36,660 nt of DNA from Polyangiaceae bacterium (GTDB lineage Bacteria > Myxococcota_A > Polyangia > Polyangiales > Polyangiaceae), in NCBI GenBank assembly GCA_029261965.1, contig JAJDAH010000187.1, forward strand, positions 1-36,660, in the 5' to 3' direction. A program made the position numbers and the translations under genes. The notes below the pieces were generated by a model that made no database searches, had not been told where the DNA came from, and worked only from the letters and a program-made list of their open reading frames with translations. Below, one piece after another: positions 16,342 through 25,260 of this stretch; the stretch's first letter is position 1; every line of letters starts with the position of its first letter.

Positions 16342-17621
16342 CCGTCCGTCTTCTCCTTCACGCGCTGACCGTCCGCGAGGTTACTCGGTGGGTCGCTGAC
16401 TAGCCGTACCCCGGGCGCTGGACCCGAAATCAGCTCGAATCCTCCGCCGAAGGCGGGTCCAACTTTGACCGGAGTCATCCGTACTTTGCCGTCCTCGAGC
16501 ACGAACACCACCTTGGCCCCGTCGCGGTCGAGCATCGCCGAGCTCGGCACAATCGTCTTCGGCGGCTCTTGCATCGCCTTCTTGTCGAGCTCTCCGGCCA
16601 AGAAGCTCACTCGCGCCGACATGTCTGGCAGAACGCCCTCCGTTCCGTCGACGAACTTCACCTTGACGGTCACGGTCGCCTTGGCGCGGTTGACCCGCGG
16701 CGTAACCTCGCTGGTCTTGCCGCGGTAGCGTTTGCTCGGAAACGCGTCGAGCACGATCTCGCACGGGCCACCAATTTTCACGAGGTGCAGCCGCGCCTCG
16801 GGGACGTCCGTTTCGACCTCGAGGGTCGAAAAATCCGCCAGCTCGACCCCACCCATCTCGACGCTGATGCCCGCGGGCTGGGGCCCGACGTACTCGCCGA
16901 CCTCGGGCGGCTTGTTGAGCACCGTGCCGGTGATCGGAGCCACGACGGCGTAGTTGTCGGTGTTGACCTCGAGCGCTCGGACCTCCGCCTGAGCCGCGGC
17001 GACTTCGGCAATGCCCGCCTTGGCGACCGACGCGGCTGCCTTGACGCTTTGCTTGAGCGACAGCGCTCTCGCCTTGAAATCTTCGGCGGCAGCTTTGGGT
17101 GAAACCCCAGCTTCGACGAGAGCTCGCTCCCGGACGGCGCGCTGCTTGGCTTCGGCGTAGTTGGCCTTGGCGGTCTCGGCGTCCGCTCGGGCCGTGGCGA
17201 CCTTGGCTCGAGCCGCGGCAACCCGACTCGTGGCCGCGGCGATGGCGGCGTTGTGATCGGCTAGATCCATCTCGAAGAGCAGATCGCCCTTCTGCACCAC
17301 TTGCCCTTGCTTGATCTCGACCTTCGAGATCTTGCCCGGCACCTTGACGGCAACGTTCGACACCTTTTGAGGAACGACGTATCCGGTGCTGGTCAGCTCA
17401 ATCGACGCCTGCGCCGGAGAGATCTGCGAGATCTCCGTCACCGAAACTTCGGTCTTGAAGACCTTCGCCTCGAGGTAGGGAGCGCCAACGAAGTACGCAA
17501 GCGCCGCGATCCCTGCGACCGCTGTCGCCCCGACCATCCACCGGAGCGATCCGCGCCCGCCAGGATTTTCGTTGCGCGCAATTTTGAGCGACGCGAGATC
17601 GGATGAGAGCTGATCAGGCAT
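16338..17621 (-). CDS. Periplasmic adaptor (HlyD/MacA-like membrane fusion protein)
   Basis: 427 residues from the ATG at 17621 (MPDQLSSDLAS); the frame extends 16 codons upstream but that looks non-coding. One N-terminal TM (about 28-48), then the usual adaptor order: lipoyl half-domain (VAVKVPGKISKVEIKQGQVVQ followed by KGDLLFEMD), a long Ala/Lys-rich coiled-coil hairpin (about 120-215), second lipoyl half (VVAPITGTVLNK) and beta-barrel (LEVETDVPEARL, CEIVLDAFPSKRYRG) and C-terminal membrane-proximal domain. It begins an operon with ATPase and two permeases, the layout of MacAB-like tripartite export; no TolC-like outer-membrane channel is in the window, so one encoded elsewhere would be needed. 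Confidence 0.93.
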   Translation of the reverse strand: MPDQLSSDLASLKIARNENPGGRGSLRWMVGATAVAGIAALAYFVGAPYLEAKVFKTEVSVTEISQISPAQASIELTSTGYVVPQKVSNVAVKVPGKISKVEIKQGQVVQKGDLLFEMDLADHNAAIAAATSRVAAARAKVATARADAETAKANYAEAKQRAVRERALVEAGVSPKAAAEDFKARALSLKQSVKAAASVAKAGIAEVAAAQAEVRALEVNTDNYAVVAPITGTVLNKPPEVGEYVGPQPAGISVEMGGVELADFSTLEVETDVPEARLHLVKIGGPCEIVLDAFPSKRYRGKTSEVTPRVNRAKATVTVKVKFVDGTEGVLPDMSARVSFLAGELDKKAMQEPPKTIVPSSAMLDRDGAKVVFVLEDGKVRMTPVKVGPAFGGGFELISGPAPGVRLVSDPPSNLADGQRVKEKTDG

Positions 17622-17738
17622 CCGATTGCGGCGGATCCTTAGGGCTAAGCTACCGAAAGTGCAAGGCAAGCCGGCGCCCGACGTCGCGCGGCCCCCGGGC
17701 GGCCTCCTAACGCTAGCTCGCGCGCGGGCTCGCGCTCG

Positions 17739-18914
17739 TCATCGACAAGCGGGCGTGTGACCGAGCTCGCAGGCGCGCTTCAGATAGTCCGCGGCGCGCG
17801 CGGGATCGCCACCGCTTTCGAACGAAAGACCGAGGGTGGCGCAGGCCTGAGGTTGGCCTCGCTCACAGGGGCGCTCGAGCACGGCTCGGCCGCGGTCGGC
17901 GTCCGCGCGAGCATTGCCACGGGTGAGGAGCGCCACTCCCAGAAGTGTGCAGGCACCCATGTCGTCGAGCTCGCACGCTCGCTGAAAGGCGCGCGAAGCC
18001 TTGCCTAGGTCTCGCGGCACACGATCACCGATGGTGAGGATGGTGCCCCAGTGCGCGCAGGCTTTCGCCTGCCCCCCGTCGCACTCGGCCTCACATTGCG
18101 CCGGATCCGGGCACACCTTTCCTCGCAGCGGCGCCGCTTGCGCCTCGGTGAGCACCGAGATCGGCGGTGGCGGCTCGCGGATCTCGAGAAGCTCGAGACG
18201 CAGCGCGGCGTTGCAGCCCTCCGGCGCCGCCTGGTTCGTCGAGGTCGCCGCACGGCAAAGGTCGAGCTGTCCGTCGCGGGCGGACAGAGTCCGCTCGGCG
18301 CTCTTGCTGGCGTCGACGCCGGCACCAAACACGCTCACGACAGTTTCCGCTCGCGAGGCCGCGCCGGTTTTGAGAGCGAACGCGCCGAGCGTCGCCGAGT
18401 GCACGACGTGGGTGGCGCCGGCGCACTCTCCGAGAAGCTGGTCCTTCGACAAGACCGGCGTGGTCGCGGTCAGCTTTCCGACCATGACGAGGGCGAGATC
18501 GAGGCTCGTTCCTCGAGAGAACTCGCCGCCGAGGCGCGCTGCGAGCTCCGGACCAGTGAGCGGCAGGGTCGCTCTCAACGCGCGCTCATCCGTCATGCGC
18601 ACGAGCTGTTCTTTCGGCGCGGTGCCGGCATAGTCGTAGACGCCCTCCGCACGGCAGCGGGGCAACACCTCCATCGACCGGCAATCGAAGCGTGTCACGA
18701 CGAGCCCACGCCGCAGCGCTACTTCGAGATCCGCCCGCTTTTCCGGCTGGAGATCGACGACGAGCGGTGCGTGCCGCTCTCCGTCCGCCGTACGGCCGCA
18801 GGTCTCGCGACCGGTGGCCTCTGCGGCGGTCGGGGGGGTCGGCGTGGAGACGCCGCACCCCACGGTTCCCGTCGCGATGGCGCCCAAGAGTAGAACTGTC
18901 GAGAGCCAGCGCAT
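17739..18914 (-). CDS. Sel1-repeat lipoprotein
   Basis: 391 residues from the ATG at 18914; the open frame extends to 19052 but the signal peptide MRWLSTVLLLGAIATGTVGC sets the start. The N-terminal two thirds is a poorly recognised domain with scattered cysteines (CGVSTPTPP, FDCRSMEVLPRC). The C-terminal 130 residues hold Sel1-like helical repeats: ACAHWGTILTIGDRVPRD, AFQRACELDDMGACTLLG, PCERGQPQACATLGLSFE and YLKRACELGHTPAC, with the Cys-containing variant of the repeat that is common in secreted Sel1 proteins. Such repeats usually mediate protein-protein contacts. It starts 36 bp downstream of the VWA/MYXO-CTERM gene on the same strand, so co-transcription is possible. Confidence 0.85.
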   Translation of the reverse strand: MRWLSTVLLLGAIATGTVGCGVSTPTPPTAAEATGRETCGRTADGERHAPLVVDLQPEKRADLEVALRRGLVVTRFDCRSMEVLPRCRAEGVYDYAGTAPKEQLVRMTDERALRATLPLTGPELAARLGGEFSRGTSLDLALVMVGKLTATTPVLSKDQLLGECAGATHVVHSATLGAFALKTGAASRAETVVSVFGAGVDASKSAERTLSARDGQLDLCRAATSTNQAAPEGCNAALRLELLEIREPPPPISVLTEAQAAPLRGKVCPDPAQCEAECDGGQAKACAHWGTILTIGDRVPRDLGKASRAFQRACELDDMGACTLLGVALLTRGNARADADRGRAVLERPCERGQPQACATLGLSFESGGDPARAADYLKRACELGHTPACR

Positions 18915-18949
18915 GCCCTTTAGAGATACGGCGACGTGGACAGCGCTAT

Positions 18950-21454
18950 TCAAATTCCGCGGCGACGTCGCGTGAGCGCCGCGAGAGACAGCATCGACGC
19001 GAGCAGTGCCAGCGGCGTGGGATCCCTCGTCCCGACCGCGCGGCAAGCGCATCCCGCATCCGCCCCCGGATCCGAGCCCTGTCCAGACTCTGCGCCTTCC
19101 CCACTGCCGGAGACGTCGCCGGTCCCGCCGGCCCCAGTGTTCGATGCTCCGGACCCACCAAAGCCGCCAGAGCTTCCCGTCGCAGCTCCGGATCCGCTCG
19201 AGGCGCCCGATCCGCTCGCACCGGAACCACTGCTGCCTCCGTTGGCACCGCTGCCTCCGTTGGCGCCGTTCCCTCCGTTAGCCGCGCTGCCTCCGTTAGC
19301 CGCGCTGCCACCGTTAGCCGCGCTGCCTCCGTTGGCGCCGCTGCCGCTCGAGGCGCCGGATCCCCCGGCTCCAGCGCCACCCGCGCCGATGGAGGGATCG
19401 CGAGTGCAGTCGGAGAGGCAGCCGTCGGTTTCGTCCGTGTTGTCGTCGTCGCAGTCTTCGGGTCCCGCAGCGATTCCATCACCGCAAAAGCCGGAGCAAT
19501 CGTTTCGGCAGTCGTCGTCGTCGTTCGAGTTGAGATCGTCGCAGAGCTCGTTGCCGTTGACGACGCCGTCCCCGCAAAAGTCGACGGCGGTACACGACGA
19601 GTTACACGCGCCTCCGAAAACTCCGTTGAGCGCGCCCTCGTCGCAGGTTTCCCCGGCGTCCACGACGCTGTTTCCGCAGAGCGGTAGCGCCGGTTCGGGC
19701 ATTTGGCTGCAGTCATTGAGCTGGCAACACGGATCGATGTTCGTGCCGGCGATGATCGCCGTGATCTGATTCGCCAGGGCGTCCGCACTGCCTCCGGAAG
19801 TCGGGTCGACCGTCACCGCCTGGGTGGTCCCGCCCGCCACCGCGTACTGGTCGAGCTGCGCCTCGTCCAAGTCGAACGGAGTACCGAAACCGATGACGTA
19901 GGTAGGCACGCCGTTCGTGGCCATGTCGGCCAAGATCGGGACGGGATCTCGCGTGCCGGGCGAGGTCATGCCGTCCGTGATCAGGATGTTCACGAACGGC
20001 GTGTCGGGGTCGAGGTTGAACGCCCCCGAGTCCGCCATGTATTGCGCGAGGTTTAGCCGGAGAAAATTCACGGCTTCACCGGTGAAGGTGTTGAACGCCG
20101 CACCGATGCAGCGCTGGGGCCCGCCGGCGTTGCAGTTCGGCGCGAAGCTCATCGTCGTCTGGACGAAGGGCGGAACCAGATCGGTATCGCTGTTCTGAAA
20201 CGTGAACGTCAGGCTCGTGTCGGGATCCGAGTACGGGTCGCGGCAACCTGGAGCGAGGCACGACGTGAACGGGTCCATCGCCCACTCGATGTTGTCCCGC
20301 GCGCACGGAGCGTATTGCAGCATCAGTTGCTGCACGGTCGGTGCATTGAACCCGACGAGTCCGATGTGCACGACGTCCTCGATCGCCACCGTGGTCGAGC
20401 CCACCGTGACGGTTCGATCGAAGATCGGCTGCACGTATCCCGGATCGCCGGGGTTCGGCGCCTCCGGGTTCCCGGCCAGCGCGAACCGCGCCTTGTCCCA
20501 ATTGGTCGCGCCGAGGGAGGTCCCGACCATCATCGAGCTCGATGCGTCCACCAGGAGCATGATTCGAGGCAGGCCACCGATGCACTCGGGGATGACGACG
20601 GAGTCTTCCACTTCCTGCAGCACGGCAGCGAGCGCGTCGGTGAGCTCCTGCGGCGTGGTGGCGTCGAGCGCCGAGGTGGTGCCGCCGGCGTTGGCTAGAG
20701 CGTCGAGATCTGCCGCGGTCGCGGCGTCGCCAAACGCTACGACGTGGGTCCGCACCCCGGAGGCGAGCAGCGCCGCTGCCGCGGAGACGGGGTTGTCGTC
20801 GGGCTCGCCGGGGCCGCCATCGCAATCCGACTGATTGAAGCTGTCCGCGCAGTTCCAATCGCCGTCAGTCATGACGATGACCTCGTAGACTCGGTTCTTG
20901 TCTCCCGGGTGGTTCGACTTCGTCTGGTTGATCAGGTCGAGCGACTTCAACAGCGAGCCTCTAGTCCAGGTGCCGATGAAGTTGGGCCCGTTCGTCGGCT
21001 CCGCGAGGTTGTCGAGGGCCGTGTTCAACGCGCCCACGTTGCAGTCGAGGTAGTTTCCACTCGAATCGTCGAACGGAATGTCGAGGGCGAAGCCGTCGGT
21101 GATAGGCGGGACAGACGTGTCCCCTGGGAGAAGCGTTCCCGTCGCGCTGCTGGGGTCGTGGCCGAAGCGAGAGAGGGCGATGTGCATGTTGTCGGTGAAG
21201 CTCATGTTGGTGAGCAAGCCACGCACCGCGTCGAGTTGCGCTTCCCAGCGGGTCGACGGCCCGAAGTTCTCGCGCACCATCGAGCTCGAGTAGTCCATGA
21301 CGACGAGGATGTTCGGCTTTTCGAACGTGCACTCGTTCTCGCTCGGGCAGCTCTGCGCAAAAGACTGTGTCGCGCCCAAGCCAATCGACGATACGATGGC
21401 GCCCACGAAGAGCGCCTTTCGACCGCGGCGTCCGATGCCATCACCCATGATCAT
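18950..21454 (-). CDS. Surface protein with two VWA domains, Cys-rich repeats, Ser/Gly/Asn stalk and MYXO-CTERM tail
   Basis: 834 residues from the ATG at 21454 (an ATG two codons later is also possible; GGGAG lies about 11 bases upstream of the first). A signal peptide ends near ATQSFAQS. VWA domain 1 (about 47-260) has MIDAS DYSSS (54-58) and TDGDWN; VWA domain 2 (about 290-560) has DASSSMM and ITDGMTS. Residues about 580-685 are cysteine-rich with CGNSVVDAGETCDEG and CGDGVVNGNELCDD, the Myxococcus Cys-rich repeat (TIGR02232-like). A Gly/Ser/Asn linker with 6-residue repeats follows. The end GCACRAVG, then a hydrophobic segment and RRRR is a MYXO-CTERM tail (18953-19054), which directs surface anchoring. 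VWA domains bind proteins via a metal ion, so an adhesive or sensing role is inferred. Confidence 0.93.
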   Translation of the reverse strand: MIMGDGIGRRGRKALFVGAIVSSIGLGATQSFAQSCPSENECTFEKPNILVVMDYSSSMVRENFGPSTRWEAQLDAVRGLLTNMSFTDNMHIALSRFGHDPSSATGTLLPGDTSVPPITDGFALDIPFDDSSGNYLDCNVGALNTALDNLAEPTNGPNFIGTWTRGSLLKSLDLINQTKSNHPGDKNRVYEVIVMTDGDWNCADSFNQSDCDGGPGEPDDNPVSAAAALLASGVRTHVVAFGDAATAADLDALANAGGTTSALDATTPQELTDALAAVLQEVEDSVVIPECIGGLPRIMLLVDASSSMMVGTSLGATNWDKARFALAGNPEAPNPGDPGYVQPIFDRTVTVGSTTVAIEDVVHIGLVGFNAPTVQQLMLQYAPCARDNIEWAMDPFTSCLAPGCRDPYSDPDTSLTFTFQNSDTDLVPPFVQTTMSFAPNCNAGGPQRCIGAAFNTFTGEAVNFLRLNLAQYMADSGAFNLDPDTPFVNILITDGMTSPGTRDPVPILADMATNGVPTYVIGFGTPFDLDEAQLDQYAVAGGTTQAVTVDPTSGGSADALANQITAIIAGTNIDPCCQLNDCSQMPEPALPLCGNSVVDAGETCDEGALNGVFGGACNSSCTAVDFCGDGVVNGNELCDDLNSNDDDDCRNDCSGFCGDGIAAGPEDCDDDNTDETDGCLSDCTRDPSIGAGGAGAGGSGASSGSGANGGSAANGGSAANGGSAANGGNGANGGSGANGGSSGSGASGSGASSGSGAATGSSGGFGGSGASNTGAGGTGDVSGSGEGAESGQGSDPGADAGCACRAVGTRDPTPLALLASMLSLAALTRRRRGI
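19232..19339 (-). repeat. 18-bp tandem repeat encoding Asn-Gly-Gly-Ser-x-Ala-type hexapeptides
   Basis: Six tandem 18-bp copies (for example 19286-19303, 19304-19321, 19322-19339), each differing by only a few bases, lie within the linker of the VWA protein. They encode Gly/Ser/Ala/Asn hexapeptides on the minus strand. Copy number is likely to vary by slippage, changing stalk length. Confidence 0.85.
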
Positions 21455-21506
21455 TTCGTGCGTCTCCCGTAGCCCGCGGCCCGAAGGGGTCGATGGTAAC
21501 ACTCGG
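21455..21506. promoter_or_regulatory. Short divergent intergenic region between VWA and RCC1 genes
   Basis: Only 52 bp separate the two divergent starts, so promoters for both genes must overlap each other or extend into the coding sequences. A GGGAG on the minus strand serves the VWA gene. On the plus strand GAAGGGG (21483-21489) is about 17 bases from the RCC1 ATG, a poor ribosome site. No clear -35/-10 pair was seen. Confidence 0.35.
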
Positions 21507-23042
21507 ATGCACTGCCGCCCCGGAATCGGCGCCTTGTGCCGACTAACTGCGTTTGTCGGGGCGTTGCTCGTCGCTTCGGTGGCGTGCTCGGACAAAGATG
21601 TCTCCCCGGGCGGCCCGACCAACGGCTGCGACGGCGGCGATTGCGTAAGCCAGTGCCTCGACACCGAAAGCGATCGGCGAAACTGCGGGACGTGCGGAAC
21701 CGTGTGCCGCTTCGATCAAGTTTGCAGCTCCGGCACTTGCACGTGCCGAGCATCGACGCCGGATGAATGTGCGGGTCGATGTGTCGACATGGTCGGGGAT
21801 CCTCGCCACTGCGGCGCGTGTGACAACGCGTGCGTACGAGACGCGACGTGCAGCGGCGGGGTTTGCGCGTGCCCGGCCTCGGCCCCAACCATGTGCGACG
21901 ACGGCTGCGCGGACACCGAGAACGACCCGAGAAACTGCGGCGCGTGCGGCATCACCTGCGGCGCGACTTGCACCAACGGCGCGTGTGTTCTCGTCGACGC
22001 GCTCGCCCTCGGCGGTCAGCACTCGACCGCGCGCTCCGGCGACGGCTCGCTCCACGCCTGGGGCTACAACGGCTTCGGACAGCTAGGCGACGGATCGAGG
22101 ATGGACCGAACAGCGCCCGTCTCTTTGCCCGCGGTGACGGGGGTCACAGGCGTGACGGCCGGCGGCAACCACACCTGCGCTGTGCTCGGCGACGGCACGG
22201 TGTCCTGCTGGGGCGACAACGCTTTCGGGCAGCTCGGTGACACGACCGCCGTCGACTCGAGCGCACCGCTCCTCGTTGCGGATCTCGCCGACGTGGTCGC
22301 GCTCAGCGCCGGCGGCCGGCACACCTGTGCGCGGCTGAGCGGCGACACCGTCAGCTGCTGGGGCTGGAACGGCGATGGGCAACTCGGCGATGGGACGATG
22401 GATCCGCTGAAGCCACTGCCCGCGTCAATCGCTGGTTTAGCCGGCGTCGAAGGACTCGCCGCGGGCAACAGCCACACCTGCGCACGACTCGACGACGGAA
22501 CGGCGGAGTGCTGGGGCAACAACAACTCCGGCCAGCTCGGCGACGATACGACTGATCGTCGGCCGCTGCCGGCGCCCGTCGCCAGCTTGTCGGCGGTAGC
22601 GCAAGTCGCCGCCGGCAAAGCACACACCTGCGCGCGGCTCGACGACGGCACGATCAGTTGCTGGGGAGACAACGCCGCTGGCCAGCTCGGTGACGGCACG
22701 TCGACGATGCGACTGGTGCCGACGCCGGTCTCTGGGATCACCGACGCGGTTCATCTCGCGGCGGGCGGGGCCCATACCTGCGCCGTCACGTCGGACGGAT
22801 CTGCGGTGTGCTGGGGCGGGAACGCGAACGGCCAGCTGGGCGACGGCACGACCGACGACCGAGCAACACCTTCGGCAGTCTCCGGTCTGTCCACGGCCAC
22901 GCTCGTCTACGCGGGCGAAGGTCACACCTGTGCCCTCCGAAGCGACGGCTCCGCGATGTGTTGGGGAGCCAACGCACAAGGGCAACTGGGTAAGCTTTCG
23001 ACGGGCGATCGCTCCGTTCCCCAACCGGTCGCCTTTCGCTGA
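21507..23042 (+). CDS. Exported Cys-rich protein with RCC1 beta-propeller repeats
   Basis: 511 residues from the ATG at 21507, set by the signal peptide MHCRPGIGALCRLTAFVGALLVASVAC; upstream in-frame sequence belongs to the divergent gene. Residues about 30-155 are three cysteine-rich units (DRRNCGTCGTVC, DPRHCGACDNAC, DPRNCGACGITC), of the stigma-like type frequent in myxobacteria. Residues about 160-511 are seven RCC1 repeats, each with a GGxHTCA turn, a C/AWG strand and GQLGD (for example SCWGDNAFGQLGDTT). Seven such repeats make a complete seven-bladed propeller. It is likely a lipoprotein or secreted surface protein for protein binding; -3 of the lipobox is Ser, so lipidation is uncertain. 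Confidence 0.93.
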   Translation: MHCRPGIGALCRLTAFVGALLVASVACSDKDVSPGGPTNGCDGGDCVSQCLDTESDRRNCGTCGTVCRFDQVCSSGTCTCRASTPDECAGRCVDMVGDPRHCGACDNACVRDATCSGGVCACPASAPTMCDDGCADTENDPRNCGACGITCGATCTNGACVLVDALALGGQHSTARSGDGSLHAWGYNGFGQLGDGSRMDRTAPVSLPAVTGVTGVTAGGNHTCAVLGDGTVSCWGDNAFGQLGDTTAVDSSAPLLVADLADVVALSAGGRHTCARLSGDTVSCWGWNGDGQLGDGTMDPLKPLPASIAGLAGVEGLAAGNSHTCARLDDGTAECWGNNNSGQLGDDTTDRRPLPAPVASLSAVAQVAAGKAHTCARLDDGTISCWGDNAAGQLGDGTSTMRLVPTPVSGITDAVHLAAGGAHTCAVTSDGSAVCWGGNANGQLGDGTTDDRATPSAVSGLSTATLVYAGEGHTCALRSDGSAMCWGANAQGQLGKLSTGDRSVPQPVAFR

Positions 23043-23075
23043 GTCGGCGCCGCGCTCACCCAAGGGCCCAGGCCG

Positions 23076-24344
23076 TCACTCGGCGGCGACGATCGCCGGC
23101 GCGTCCTTCGCCAAGAAGAATTCGCGCACCTCGCGCTGACGCGCCAACGCGTCCCGACGGCCGAGGTCGCGCAAGGAATCGGCAAACGGTCCGTCAAACA
23201 AGAGGTAGGTGGCCCAGTTGGCGTCGCGAACGGTCTCGGAGCGTTCGAGCAAACCAGACGCCCACCGCCTGATGCGCGACGCCGGCTGTCGCAAGAGCTC
23301 TTGCACGCGACGAGACGCCATCGCGCCGAGATCTTCGGTCGGCGAAAAGTCGAGAACCTTGATTTGTCGATACGGCGCGCCGCGGGTTTCAATCAAAGTG
23401 TGTTGCATCGAGGTGAGCACGCCTCGATCGCCGCCCTCTGCGACGCCGAGCATGCGGTTCAGCCGCCCGAGCACGTGCAGATCGTGCGCCACGGGATCCG
23501 CCAGAAGCGCGCCGAACATGCGACCGGCGACGAACGCGAGCCCTGGATTCTTTTGGGGACGCGCGCGCTCCCGCGCTGCAGCGCCGAGGGTGACCACGAC
23601 GAGGCGCGTCGCTCCGGCGCGAATCGCCGGTGCAATCGGAGTGTTGAAGCGCACGCCGCCATCACAAAAGTAGCTGTCGCCGATTCGGCGCGGGGGAAAG
23701 ACCAGGGGGATCGCCGCCGACGCGAGCACGTGCTCGGGCGACACCCGCCCGAGACTCACCGAGCGCCGCTGACCGAGCGATTCTCGAAACCGAGTCTGTG
23801 GCGCCACCTCGGCGAATACCGTCGTCTTGCTCGTCGAGAGATCGAGCGCAGCCACCATCAGGGCCCGCACGTCCCCCGCGTCCACGAGGTCGTGCATCCG
23901 GCACCAATCGATCGATTCGGCCACCAAACGCTCGAGTGGGCGCGGATCCAGAAGAGACGATCCTCCGCAGGCCGATTCCGTGCCCCGAGCGATGGCCCCC
24001 CAATTGAGCTTCACGTGGTCACCGAGCCGGAGATCTCGATAGAGCTGCGCCAACCCGGCGATGCCGAGGCGGCCACGGTGCGCGTGAGCGGCGAGGTAGG
24101 TCGCGTTGATGGCCCCAACCGAGGTTCCGGCGAAGATCCCAAAAGGGGGCGCGTCGCCGTCATCGATCCCGAGAGCTTCGATGATGCCCTGCACGATGCC
24201 GACTTCGTACGCCCCACGCACGCCACCACCCGAAAGCACCAACCCCACCCTGGAGCCCCGGCGACCGACACCGGTTTCGGTCGCGAACGGTGGTGCGCTG
24301 AAACGCACCGGCGGATGAGGCGGGTCGGCAAACACGGGTCCCAC
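23076..24344 (-). CDS. Patatin-like phospholipase
   Basis: 422 residues from a GTG at 24344; a GTG three codons in (24335) has better spacing from a GGAG and may be the real start. Patatin fold motifs: oxyanion loop LSGGGVRGAYEVG (37-49), nucleophile elbow GTSVG (Ser75) and catalytic Asp in DGG (Asp228). ASAAIPLVFPP precedes the DGG as in bacterial RssA/YlbK-type patatins. It hydrolyses acyl ester bonds of phospholipids or related lipids. No signal peptide is visible, so it is probably cytoplasmic or peripheral. The C-terminal 150 residues, Arg-rich and helical, have no recognised motif. It converges with the RCC1 gene across 33 bp. Confidence 0.92.
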   Translation of the reverse strand: MGPVFADPPHPPVRFSAPPFATETGVGRRGSRVGLVLSGGGVRGAYEVGIVQGIIEALGIDDGDAPPFGIFAGTSVGAINATYLAAHAHRGRLGIAGLAQLYRDLRLGDHVKLNWGAIARGTESACGGSSLLDPRPLERLVAESIDWCRMHDLVDAGDVRALMVAALDLSTSKTTVFAEVAPQTRFRESLGQRRSVSLGRVSPEHVLASAAIPLVFPPRRIGDSYFCDGGVRFNTPIAPAIRAGATRLVVVTLGAAARERARPQKNPGLAFVAGRMFGALLADPVAHDLHVLGRLNRMLGVAEGGDRGVLTSMQHTLIETRGAPYRQIKVLDFSPTEDLGAMASRRVQELLRQPASRIRRWASGLLERSETVRDANWATYLLFDGPFADSLRDLGRRDALARQREVREFFLAKDAPAIVAAE

Positions 24345-24464
24345 TCCGAGAACGGCCGAGACGGCATGGATCTTGAGCCCGATCGCCCGCGGCGAGGTCG
24401 CATTTGGATTTTACCTGAAGGGCATCGAAAAGTAGGCTCGGCGGGCCGAGCGGAGCCGCTAGAG

Positions 24465-25238
24465 ATGCCCTCGAAACCCTCCCGACCGAACCGCCCCCAC
24501 CCGGCATTTTTCATCGCCGCTCTAACGGTCCTGGTCGGGTGCAAGGGCGAAGAGAAGGCGCAGTGCCAGGCGATGTTCGAGGAGGCGCAAAAGAGCATCA
24601 AGGTCGTCAAGACCCGGGACATCGACGATCTGCGCCGGGTCGACGGAGAGCTGGCGGGTGCCGCGAGCAAATGCGAGGAAGCCGGCGTCGACCAGGCCAT
24701 CACCGAGCTCGGCAAGGCGCGCGAAGAGATCGCCAAGCAAATCGATCGCATCGAGAAATACGGCAATACCGGCAAGCGCGCGAAGCTCACCGAGGACGAG
24801 CTCGCGCGGCTGGTCAAAGACGGCGACCCCAAGTGCCCCAAGGGCCAGGCCTACAAACACCAAGCCTCGGGCAAGGAAATCCGATGCGCCGGCCCGCTGC
24901 CTATCGAGATGGGCCGAGCCCAGGCCGAGCAGTACTTCCTCGACCGCGACTACAAGATCCGGCCCATCGACGATCCGAACACGCTCAAGCTCGAGCACGG
25001 CGGTGAGCTCCTGCTGCTCGAATTCAAGCGGGAGGAAGATCCGGATCCCGCCAAATGCGTCACCATTTACCCGCCGCCCCAGCAGAGCTGGCAGGAAGCA
25101 ATTTCGCGATTCAGCGGAAAAAACCCAGCCCTGCTCAGAAAAGGCGGCAGCCTCCAGACCAAGAGCGGCAAGATGGACATCGACGTCGAGCAGGGGAAGG
25201 ACAAGCTCGTCGTGCGAATCGGTGACTGCGGTAAATGA
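24465..25238 (+). CDS. Small lipoprotein with helical N-terminal half
   Basis: 257 residues from the ATG at 24465, selected by the canonical lipobox LVGC (Cys26) after a hydrophobic segment; the frame is open far upstream through the patatin gene, which is a shadow. Residues about 30-110 form charged amphipathic helices (QAMFEEAQKSIKVVKTRD, ELGKAREEIAKQIDRIEKY), probably a coiled coil. The C-terminal half is mixed alpha/beta with three cysteines. I do not recognise a family. It precedes the CDGSH gene by 22 bp on the same strand, so the two may share a transcript. Confidence 0.85.
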   Translation: MPSKPSRPNRPHPAFFIAALTVLVGCKGEEKAQCQAMFEEAQKSIKVVKTRDIDDLRRVDGELAGAASKCEEAGVDQAITELGKAREEIAKQIDRIEKYGNTGKRAKLTEDELARLVKDGDPKCPKGQAYKHQASGKEIRCAGPLPIEMGRAQAEQYFLDRDYKIRPIDDPNTLKLEHGGELLLLEFKREEDPDPAKCVTIYPPPQQSWQEAISRFSGKNPALLRKGGSLQTKSGKMDIDVEQGKDKLVVRIGDCGK

Positions 25239-25260
25239 ACGACAGCAGGAACGAGGAAAC

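Noticed and set aside
23301..24464. Long upstream extension of the lipoprotein gene at 24465
   Set aside because: It lies antisense to the patatin gene with intact catalytic motifs, and the canonical lipobox fixes the start at 24465.
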